A program made the translations under genes and the position numbers. A DNA stretch of 23,639 bases, from contig JACGCK010000445.1 in assembly GCA_014925825.1 (NCBI GenBank), forward strand, positions 1 to 23,639. The letters run 5' to 3'. This stretch comes from Pholiota molesta. Its lineage: Eukaryota; Basidiomycota; Agaricomycetes; Agaricales; Strophariaceae. This document shows positions 1 through 8,379 of this stretch, piece after piece. Positions within the stretch are counted from its first letter, which is position 1, and each line of letters starts with the position of its first letter. The notes beneath the pieces were generated by a model, which saw only the letters and a program-made list of their open reading frames with translations, was not told the DNA's origin and did no database searches.

Positions 1-97
1 TCAAGTTGATGATTTTGGGATCGAGGAGTAAGGAGTCGAGTGTGCCTCATCCTATTGCTCGGTGACAGCAGCCGAGTCTTTGCAGTGGTTAAAGCAT

Positions 98-712
98 TCA
101 CATCCTACTGGAAAGTGCAAGATCAGGTGGTGTAGATGAACGGAGGGAATCGGAGACAGGGCTGGTGGCATACAAGGCACTTGGTGGAGGGCTCGAGAGG
201 ACCACAGCAGCTGGCGGCGAACTAGATTTGCGAATGAAATCGACAGAAACGAGAGTGCGTTTGGAAGATGGCATCACGGCATTCCCATTGTTCTTCTCCC
301 TCCTTCTTTCCGGTGGATCCTGCGTGCGACCTCTATCGTGTCTGGCTTTAGACATACTCGAAGGCATCCAAGTCGGACCGAGAATCGTATCAATACACTT
401 GAAACGTAAAAATGGGCAACTTGTACAAGCGGAGCGGTACGGCTTTCTGCTAAAAGGTCCGTTCGCACACCATATCAGGAGATGTGTATAGCCCTCCGCC
501 AGGATGAGGCGTTCGGACTTCTTTTTGACACAATGTCGACATGCGAGGGCATTGGTGAACACGAAATAGTCGTGGTTCCCGATTTGGCGAACCTCTGTAG
601 AGAGCCCAGGATCAGATGCAACCGATGGTGGAAGAAGTAGGGCCTCTATTTGAATGTCTACAACATCTGGAATCTTGGAAAAAGATAACGATGACGGCGA
701 CGAGGAGCGAAT
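98..712 (-). CDS. Possible exon of an unknown Cys-rich, Ser/Pro-tailed protein
   Basis: I do not recognise this gene. One minus-strand frame stays open from about 712 down to a TGA at 98-100. There is no good ATG at its head, so it would have to be an internal or terminal exon; AG acceptors lie around 640-690. The translation has a Cys-rich stretch, with a CxxC followed by KKKS, then later a single Cys and a second CxxC followed by FLRFKC. A Ser/Pro-rich tail follows. The spacing loosely recalls the Cys pairs of short zinc-binding regions in mushroom hypothetical proteins, but I cannot place it in a family. The plus strand is also open at 165-491, so the strand itself is uncertain. The neighbouring genes carry single-base indels, and this one may too. 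Confidence 0.25.
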   Translation of the reverse strand: MRSSSPSSLSFSKIPDVVDIQIEALLLPPSVASDPGLSTEVRQIGNHDYFVFTNALACRHCVKKKSERLILAEGYTHLLIWCANGPFSRKPYRSACTSCPFLRFKCIDTILGPTWMPSSMSKARHDRGRTQDPPERRREKNNGNAVMPSSKRTLVSVDFIRKSSSPPAAVVLSSPPPSALYATSPVSDSLRSSTPPDLALSSRM

Positions 713-1177
713 TTAGTGAGCGTTCAAATTCATTGTGTGGGAGTATCCAAGAATAACTTGCTACGATATCGTCGGAGTTTCAAAACGCGACATGCTGTTC
801 CCTCTCTGGCTCTGCTACTACTTAAGAGAAATACTCTTGGAGAGGCTGCGGAAATGTGCCGCTCTGATGCTTTGACGCCGAATATGACTGGGCTCTGACT
901 CCAAGCTTTAATAGCCAGCACAGCTCTGCCGCACTAAGGAATGTACACTGACAATGCTCGGTCCCCTCGTCAAAAGAGGCTCACGTATTCAAAATCCAAG
1001 GGGGCAGATGCTTTAGCTCTCAAGCTAACCAATGCATATGTCTGTTTGACTCCATTGAGTTGTGTCTGTCGAAAGCTATATAATACCAGCTTAGCGCTCT
1101 GGCGTCTCCTTTATCCATGTCTTGTTCCAGCTTCCAGTTTCTTACAGGCCAGCCTACGCCTTCTTTGAAATATATCG
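713..1177. other. No gene seen
   Basis: About 460 bp without a convincing reading frame on either strand. Only short open stretches of 60-75 codons occur, without family features or consistent splice sites. The last part is presumably the promoter of the DUF6699-like gene that starts at 1178. Confidence 0.4.
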
Positions 1178-2493
1178 ATGGATCATAATCAAGACGGATA
1201 TGCATATTTATCTCAAAGGTAAGTCAGGGGTTTTCCAGGCCTTCGCAGCGCATTTCTCATTCCTGCATCTTACCAGCTGGCCTGTTGAGTACGAAATCTC
1301 GAAATATCATTTACTACCTGCTGAACGCTTTCTTTAGGACGCATCCGACACATTCCCCTGGGAGACTGTTATGGAAAATTGGCAATCTTTGTCTTCCAAT
1401 AATTTTATGCTTCCCGCTCATCATAGCGTCGCTCGCCAAGCTGGCCGGGCAAATGCGCCGTATCCCGCCCTCTCCCATATAACCAACGTACCACACTCCT
1501 TACCGCCTGGAGCTTCCAACACAATACGTAGATCACATCAGCGCTCATTGGGACGCCACCTTGCAAATCATCCCAACCGCCCCTCCCTTGGCCAACGACG
1601 CAACGGCCTTATCGACGACTTGTTAAGCGATCCCGTCCAGCATATCAATCGGTGACCCTAAAGCCTGCCCGTCTAACAAGAAAACCTCGAGATTGGCGGG
1701 GCAGTTATAGGTCGTCTTCTAAAGGCGGTCTTGGAAGATATTTCAGTCGCATAGGATCTATCATCCCTCGTGAGTATCCTTGAATTTAGCTCAGATTTAG
1801 CTCTCAAAATTTCTCTCATCATTGTTTTTAATATCATAGGAGTCCCCAAACAAGCTTTGTTACAACCACGCCTTGTTCTTAATTCTATCATCTCCCATCC
1901 AACCTGGGTCTCTTATGATCTTCGCATACATCCCTCCTCTCGACACGATCTGAATCTTCCATTCCGAAATCATCCATTAGACGCTATCGATCTAACCCAA
2001 CCTGTTTCATCACCTCTAACTCGCAACTCGTCCTCTGGCATCGCAAGCTTCCTTGGTACATTAATATACAAGCAAGTCATCCAAGCCGCGGTGTCACCAT
2101 CCAAGATCTTCTCGAAGGCATCTATGAAGAACTCGAACTCCCATTGGGTATCACGAATATTCACTGCCGAGCTAACGTCGGGAGATCGTGACATGCTGAA
2201 TATGGCATTCAAAAACGATGTCGGGGAAACAAGGGTGAGATACGAAGGGGTGTGCGACGCATCGACTTTCTGGGACAGGAGTGTTGTTTTGCTGGTATAT
2301 CGCGCTCGAGAAATGGGACTTGGGAGCTCAAGACCATACCCTATGTTGCCCCACGAATGATGCTTGTGAGTGCTCTAGTTCTCTTACCTCAATGCCAATC
2401 TTAGTACTCACCTAATGTAACCTCAATGTCTAGGATGACGCAATCTGGGTTCCCTTCATTTCTCGTGGTAGCGTTCACGGTTCAATTAGTTAA
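1178..2493 (+). CDS. DUF6699-like protein, reading frame broken by single-base indels
   Basis: The family is known from Agaricomycete genomes and has no assigned function. The likely start is ATG 1178 (MDHNQDGYAYLSQ), with a GTAAGT donor at 1219. The exon path between 1219 and about 1338 is not resolved. Clear introns are 1770-1839 and 2366-2433, and the stop is TAA 2491-2493. Family landmarks appear in order but in alternating frames: WVSYDLRIHP, then LWHRKLPWYI and GVTIQDLLEGIYEEL, then TAELTSGDRDMLNMAFKN, then RRGVRRIDFLGQE..FAGI and GTWELKT. Joining them needs a missing base near 2024-2027, an extra base near 2150-2156 and a missing base in the A-run near 2215-2219. Another shift lies between about 1530 and 1655. 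Splice sites and codons are otherwise intact, so sequence error is as likely as a pseudogene. The family call is from memory of its motifs. Confidence 0.65.
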
Positions 2494-2771
2494 TATCTAT
2501 TTATGGCCGTATTACGATGGGGAAGAGCTTTCCAGACCAGAGGTGCTCACTTTGAATATCTCAAACTACTCCAAGATGGTTTTCAAATATTCTTTTGTCA
2601 TGAATTGGATTGTTTCCATATCAAGGACGCAAAAAGAAGGCGAATGTGACATGAGTGAGAAATGTCCTATTGGCCCTTTCATCACCGTAATTGACATTCG
2701 ACTTGAGAAAGGCGGAAATGAGATGAGGATGGATAATATAGGGCAATCTAGATAATACAAGATGTGGAAGT

Positions 2772-3508
2772 TTACGCTGCAGCAGTATCTTTCACTTGCG
2801 GTGACGACTGATCTTCCTCAGCGGCAACCTCAATTTTGGGAATGACACGTTGTTCTCAAGCAACGTTTCGAGTTCGCCAGATTGATGCACTAAAATGAGA
2901 AATGAACGCATAGCGTTAGTAAGCATGAAAGATTGATTCATTCGCTCATTTGGTGGTTCGCACGACGCATAAACGAGGTGTATAGGGAGAGTGGACTCAC
3001 TTCCGATGAGAATGTCGCATCCGCGACGAATTCTCCGTTGACATAGACCTGTGGGACTGTCGGCCACTCCCTGCAGAAGGCCGAAGGGATTGTCTATCAA
3101 TATGTTTTGATTACAAGGTGGGTAGAAACAAATGGACGCACGAGAATTCCTTGATACTACTCCGCAGCTCTGGGTCAGCCAGCACATTGTACGTCTGCCA
3201 TCTTCTCGCTCGGGACACCATGGAGGTCGAGGATCTGGACCACGGCGCGGGAGAAACCGCATTGGGTTCTGCAGGTGTGCCCTTCATGAACAACACGACG
3301 GGGTTGGCCTTGACAGCCTGTTCAAGCTTGGCCCGGGCCTCTGTTGAGAGCAGGCGGTAGCTGTGAGTCGGCTTGAAACGAATGCGGAGGGTGCGGAGCG
3401 GTGTAGCACTCGGACCTGCGGGAAGATGTCGGGGTCGAGTTAGTCCAGTAGCGTTAGGTAGTTATGGTGGGATATGCGCACAGACGAGAAAAGGCTTGTT
3501 CTGAACAT
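2772..3508 (-). CDS. GRX5: Mitochondrial monothiol glutaredoxin (Grx5 type), reading frame broken
   Basis: Grx5 proteins pass newly made Fe-S clusters to acceptors in the mitochondrial matrix, using a CGFS active site and bound glutathione. Exons on the minus strand are 3508-3482, 3415-3142, 3070-3001 and 2889-2772. The N-terminus (MFRTSLFSS then VRVLHRSA) looks like a targeting peptide. Family landmarks follow: RLLSTEARAKLEQAV, VVLFMKGTPAEP, QCGFSRAVVQILDLHGVP, QTYNVLADPELRSSIKEFS, EWPTVPQVYVNGEFV, GCDILIG and MHQSGELETLLE. They lie in different frames. Joining them needs four missing bases (near 3360-3365, 3263-3266, 3021-3025, 2846-2849) and one extra base (near 3198). As written, the frame after the second break reads NAVSPAPW instead of the CGFS site. 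Restoring the frames gives about 163 aa, normal for the family. Identity is secure; whether the gene works is not. Confidence 0.85.
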
Positions 3509-3723
3509 GGTGGGTGGAAGCAAGGAAGGGTGTGAGTGGTGTTTAGCAAGTCCGTTCGGGCAACTCTCGGCGACCTCAGAAAAGTGCCTCGGATGATGTA
3601 ATCGACTGCTGCACGTGCATGCGGTGGCATGAGATAACTCTGCAGCCAATCAGCTCTCCGCTTTCACCACTTACCGGGTACCGATGTCGAGTTCAACCAT
3701 AGTCCTCCTCTTCTTCCCCTACC
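3509..3723. promoter_or_regulatory. Divergent promoter between GRX5 and the SDR, with CACGTG and CCAAT boxes
   Basis: Only 215 bp separate the two start codons (3508 on minus, 3724 on plus), so both promoters must lie here. A palindromic CACGTG is at 3612-3617, in the setting GCACGTGC, and a CCAAT pentamer is at 3646-3650, about 75 bp before the SDR start. CACGTG is the core bound by bHLH factors, and CCAAT is bound by the HAP/CBC complex, which in many fungi works with HapX on iron-dependent genes. Binding here is inference. Confidence 0.5.
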
Positions 3724-4622
3724 ATGAAGGTTGAAAACCGCACTTTTGTCGTTTCTGGAGGGTGCGTCTTGCGAACACACATACGCACCAGTTGACCCAG
3801 ACCATTCTAGTTCTTCAGGCCTTGGACTGGCCACAGTCTCGGACCTTCTCTCAAAACACGCCTTTGTGTCCATAGTCGACCGCTCGCCCCCACCAGCAGA
3901 CGTTCTCTCTTCCAAGCATGTCAAATTCTTCCAAACCGACATCACTGTTCTCGCAGAAGTTGCTAAAGCCGTCGATGGCAGCGTCGAATGGCTACTAAAA
4001 CCGGGGCAGCTTTAGGCGGTGTAATTAACTGTGCTGGAGTTGGTACTGCAGCGAAGATCATCGACGCCCACGGAAAAGCACATAGCTTCGATCTCTGGGA
4101 CTTCACGCTTGCTGTCAACCTAACGGGATCATTCAATTTAACGCGTCTAGTACTCGAATACCTTACTAAAGTCGAGCCAGAGCCCGAACCGATGGCGAAC
4201 GAGGCGTGGTCATCTTCGTGGCGAGCGCCGCTGCAGTCAGTGGTTTTATTTTTATACATAACCTTCGCATGTCTACTAACTATCATTTCACATGGGACAG
4301 TTCGAAGGCCAACCAGGACAAACGGCCTATTCGGCCACCAAGGGTGCTCTCGTCTCGATGACGCTCCCCATGGCGCGTGATCTGGCGCGCCACAAACATC
4401 CGCGTTGTTACCGTCGCTCCAGGTGTGTTCGACAGCAGCATGACCGCCAACTTTCCTGTCAAAACACGGAGGAGTCTCGAGAATGAGGGCATTGTGTATC
4501 CAAGACGGTTCGGCCAGCCGTATGAATTCGCTAAGACCGTGAGCTGGATTATCGACTGTCCCTACGTGAATGGAGAGACTATTCGGTTGAGTGGCGGAGG
4601 ACGGTTACCTGGAAAGTTGTAA
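3724..4622 (+). CDS. Short-chain dehydrogenase, 3-hydroxyacyl-CoA dehydrogenase type-2 (HSD10)-like, frame broken
   Basis: This is a classical NAD(P)-dependent short-chain dehydrogenase. The closest type I recognise is the 3-hydroxyacyl-CoA/HSD17B10 group, which works in mitochondrial fatty-acid and isoleucine breakdown. Exons: 3724-3761, 3811-4235, 4301-4622. Seen: the nucleotide loop [12 protein letters not shown], the NCAGVG motif, the Ser strand VIFVASAAA, the catalytic YSATK, then [10 protein letters not shown] and the terminal INCPYVNG-like and [12 protein letters not shown] regions. Three single-base breaks interrupt the frame: a missing base after TGG near 3990, a missing base near 4190 (before DGERGV) and an extra A near 4393-4397 (before [10 protein letters not shown]). 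The exon sum is 785 nt. Two insertions and one deletion give 786, which is 261 aa, normal for the family. Only about 90 codons can be translated as written. Confidence 0.85.
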
Positions 4623-4907
4623 TATGTTATTTCGAAGGTGAGATTCAATGACCCTCTTAACTTCCATTCTGATAGAAGTTCTGAACAGGATTGAAAGACC
4701 GACTGGTTATACGTATACCCTTTCAATGTTTGACCTCACTACGGATATGATAACTATAATTTAAGTATGTTCCTCCCAACTTCTTGGAATCGTCTTTCAT
4801 CAGGAATATGTGGATGATGTACACACTTATTACTATCAATTTTTATCAAGGTGGGCCATTATCTTTCCTCATCATTGTGATTCTTTGACATCTGAATCGC
4901 CGCCGAA

Positions 4908-5600
4908 ATGTCAACCAAAGACTCCAGGTCATCCACCCAAACGTCTTCAGGACCTCAGAGTTCGAATGCACAAAGTAAGTAGATAGTGCAGAAGTTGAGG
5001 ATATCAAGTATGCTTGGGATATGCTATGAAACTCTTCCTACCGGCGCCCGCTGCTAATTCATCCGTGCACAGTCAAGGGTCTCGAACGCTCATTAATTCG
5101 TCGATCATTTTTTACCATGTTTTTGACAGTTCCACATGGCTACATAACTTGCCCTAAATTGGCCGAGGAGAGGCTATGTATGAATAAACCCTTTTGGTTA
5201 CAGAAGGCTTTTTGCTCTCGAATATGAGTTGAAGACCCACCAAGTACGGTCGCAAAAAGAAATGAGCAGGGTTGACATCTACCAAGAATTGCGATTCCAA
5301 CAGTTTCATCAGTGAGCGATCTTATTTCTTTTAACAATGCCCAAGATATAGTATCCCTATGCGTCAACTGCAACTGTATGCATGTAAGTACTTCTATGTA
5401 AGTCGTGGTCACTATGTATACCACATTCGGCCGATTAATGCCTTAGATTATTTCATTTGACAGATCCACCCCCGCAAACACAAATACCCCAGAATATACA
5501 AACAAGTCCCATATTCGGCATTGGCCGAACTCCGGAGTCTGGGAGGATGCAAGCACAACAGAGAGCTACTTATGAGGAATATCACAGGCTAATTCAGTAG
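4908..5600 (+). CDS. Unknown Gln-rich protein, multi-exon
   Basis: I do not recognise the family. ATG 4908 opens a Ser/Thr-rich exon (4908-4974, GTAAGT donor). Later exons join in consistent phase: 5204-5311 (FALEYELKTHQVRSQK, then YQELRFQQFH), 5352-5383 (IPMRQLQLYA) and 5464-5599 (PPPQTQIPQNIQTSPIF, then YEEYHRLIQ). The link between 4975 and 5203 is unclear; one candidate exon starts at 5073 (IKGLERSLIRR) but its donor is weak. The charged EYELKTHQ..EMSRVDIYQELRFQQF stretch could form a helix. A TAG at 5598-5600 ends the frame but overlaps a perfect GTAAGT donor at 5600. The open frame at 5698 onward (IQIDGDMPENAVYNVWWRNP) may be a further exon, reachable only if one base is missing at the junction. 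Confidence 0.45.
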
Positions 5601-6178
5601 TAAGTAATTTCTTGCAAAGGCTGAAAGTTATTTACCGGCGACACCCATCGATTATCGATATCGAAGTACTAATAAGTACGGTGGCAACAACATCTTGTAG
5701 ATCCAGATTGATGGGGATATGCCGGAAAATGCCGTCTATAATGTATGGTGGCGGAATCCACAAGCAATCCAAGCAAAGTCCAAGAGCGAGAAATACTCTA
5801 TGTACCATTCTACCTACAAGCCTCAAGAGTCGACTTTCAAGCAAGTTGCATGCTGTTGCATGACTCCTTGTCGATTGTTGACACTTCCTGTTAGAAAGCG
5901 CATCTGACAACTTGCCGGAAGTCATAGGGTTTATCAGATGACATTGAATAGTGAACACCGGGCTCCATCTTCATGCAGCTTCATGCCCATATATCTTTGT
6001 TATAAATAACCTCCGCATATGTTTCCATCATCATCATCATATCCAGGTCCTTCTAATTTTTTCTCACACCTTTGTTCAACCCACCATAAATCCGTTGCCA
6101 AAATTCATCCCCCATCTCCTTTCCTGTGGGTTACTTGCACGCGACGACGAAGCATCCATAGCTCAGCCGCGAGCCGTC

Positions 6179-7756
6179 ATGGCCTCGACGGAAGTACTGA
6201 CGGAAGCCGTGCGCGCGCTGCGTACTGTGACGGTGAGAGATTTTCTTCAATAGAGTGGTCTATTTTCGCATGTCATTCGCTGAACTTAGACGTCTTTAGT
6301 ATTTCGATGGTGCGCCGCATTACTTACTTACCTGGCGAATGTATAGTGCTTGCTAACGTGTTTATTATGGCATAGTCGCGGCATGTACGTTCTTTATTTG
6401 GGATTATATCCTCACCCTCCCGTTAGAGCTTGATTTGGTGTGGAGGGCACGGTGGAACCCGATGAAAGTTCTGTACATTGTACAGCGGTATCTGCCTTTT
6501 GTGGACACTGTTGGGCTGGTATTTTATCGTAAGTTGTATATTTCTATTGTGAGATTTAATCGCTCAATCGCTCAAAATCCCAGACCAATTAAAAGGCAAT
6601 TTAGGAGAAGCGGAATGCAGAGCGTTGTATTATACCAGTGGATGTTCGTGTTTCAAGTCTTAATGCACGATGTAGATTCGCGTTGATATTCTTAACAGCT
6701 GGAATTGTCATTGGCATGTCTTTCTCAGAAGGTATGCTTATTTTACACCGATATGAATTTGTGTGTGCTCATTCCTTTGCGCAGCGATTTTGACAGTACG
6801 AGCCTGGGCAGTGTGGAACCAAGATCGTCGCCTGACCATCCTCCTCCCCATCGCATTTGCTTTGTTCTGGATACCCGATTTTGTTTTTCTCGCATTGTTC
6901 TTGCGTTCCTTGGAATGTGAGTATAGATTTCGCGTGATGACTTATTTCCCTGTCCTTTGTTGACCTTTTTCTTCTTCAGTTACGGCCTTGCCCTACCCTT
7001 TCGTCGGCTGTTATGTTACACACGCTGGTGAAATTCTGATAATGTGTTGGGTTGTTGTTTTCATCTGGGATGCTAGTGCGTACCGGCTACCTTCAATGAC
7101 TATAATTAATATATAATTAACACTATCATTGGTAAAGCTGTACTAGGATTTATGATGGTCCCAGGATACCGGGCATGTGTGTGTCCTTCCAAGTCACTTA
7201 TGGGTCGTACTTACTGTTTTCTTCCTCTATAGACAAGGAAGGTGGAAATTCTGCGTTAGCCAAGGTTGTCTATCGCGATGGTGTGTATCGTTTTTGGCCT
7301 TTCCCCCAGTGAAACCGAACTCACGACATGCAGGTGCTATGTACTGCCTCTACCTATTTTGTAAGCTCACGCCACCATTATACTGAGTGAAACTGACACA
7401 AACCAGTATTATCCACTGTGAACATAATCATTGCAAGATCACTCCCAGTACGTATTATTTCGGCATTTCTGACTTTATTATGCCTGATCTTACATCTTAA
7501 TACGCAGCCGGCATACTCGCAGCTTCTGACGTCGTACGTTCTTTCTTTCTCGCTCATATATCTAGCGTTGTTGATGGAATTCAGAACGGCACGATGTGCT
7601 CACTCCACGATGACAAGCCGCGTGCTTTTACGCATTCGAGAACACACAAGCACCGCTGACCCCGTTTTCAGGCAAGACTTCGACACCGAGCTGGCATCGC
7701 TAAACATCGGAAGTCAATTCGATTCCAAGTCCACTCCGACTCGGATTTCGGCTTAG
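6179..7756 (+). CDS. DUF6533 domain membrane protein
   Basis: This is a polytopic membrane protein of a large mushroom-specific family with no proven function. I resolve 13 exons: 6179-6232, 6300-6309, 6376-6528, 6584-6643, 6699-6731, 6785-6916, 6980-7075, 7138-7176, 7233-7280, 7334-7360, 7407-7447, 7508-7533, 7585-7756. They sum to 891 nt (296 aa) with every phase consistent and no frame break. The diagnostic N-terminal motif is YFDVAACTFFIWDYILTLPLE followed by a Trp-rich loop and KVLYIVQRYLPF. About seven hydrophobic segments follow, including AILTVRAWAVWNQDRR and LLPIAFALFWIPDFVFLALF. The tail is hydrophilic and probably cytosolic. Exon 2 is only 10 nt long. Length and topology fit the family; ligand and partners are unknown. 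Confidence 0.85.
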
Positions 7757-8379
7757 GATGCCAACACCATAGCATGTTTTATCTTCTTGCCATCTGTACT
7801 AGTATCATCCTCCCTTGCTTTCATTGCTGTCGATCATGCACTGCCTAATTCTAATTCCTTATATATAATCAATGACTTCTCAGTGACTGATTGCTATGAG
7901 GCACCTATTTTATTGAACCAGGTAGTTCTATGTTCGGGATCGACTCAGCAGTGATAGTAAGTTAGACACATCTATTAATTTATAATTACAAAGATTGTAT
8001 ATAGCTAGGATCTATTCATGAGCATAAGTATACATTTCTCCTAGCTGGTTTATAATTATTTGAACAATGTCAGCCTAGTTCAAGCCTAGTTCTCTGCCAT
8101 GGAACTTTACACCAGAGAATTATTTATTTATTTTGTGTTCATTTGATATTGCTTTGATTAAGTAAATGCTTCGCCATCTAGTAGTGCTCTGTCTTGCATA
8201 TCTTGACAGGTATTTGTGCGGAATGTTGGCGGGATGGCAGCATATGGCGGAATAAATGATAACGTTGATCGCATCCGTCGGCAGCGTTTCCGTGCGGTCC
8301 GTCTGTTAGCGCTGTTCGCAGGCGTTCATAATTCGCGTCCCTCACTTTCCAGCCTCCTCTTATCTTGTCTTCCACCGTA
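7757..8379. other. AT-rich intergenic region
   Basis: About 620 bp between two plus-strand genes: the 3' region of the DUF6533 gene and the promoter of the amidohydrolase gene. It is rich in short AT runs (ATATATAATC, TTTATAATTA, TTATTTATTTATTTTG). A small direct repeat, CAGCCTAGTT..CAAGCCTAGTT, lies near 8071-8091. No reading frame, structural RNA or strong terminator-like hairpin was found. Confidence 0.5.

Noticed and set aside
2186..2190. In-frame TGA in the DUF6699-like gene as a nonsense mutation or a selenocysteine codon
   Set aside because: The segment around it reads as family sequence in another frame (TAELTSGDRDMLNMAFKN), so the TGA lies in the wrong frame there.
3140..3360. Plus-strand frames of 71 and 80 codons over Grx5
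   Set aside because: They are antisense shadows of the glutaredoxin exon, which has clear family motifs on minus.
2772..4622. Programmed ribosomal frameshifting in Grx5 and the SDR
   Set aside because: Breaks are many, go in both directions and lack slippery heptamers or a conserved position; no such control is known in these families.
5140..5424. A 94-codon minus-strand frame
   Set aside because: It overlaps plus-strand exons of the Gln-rich gene that join in phase, and has no recognisable features.
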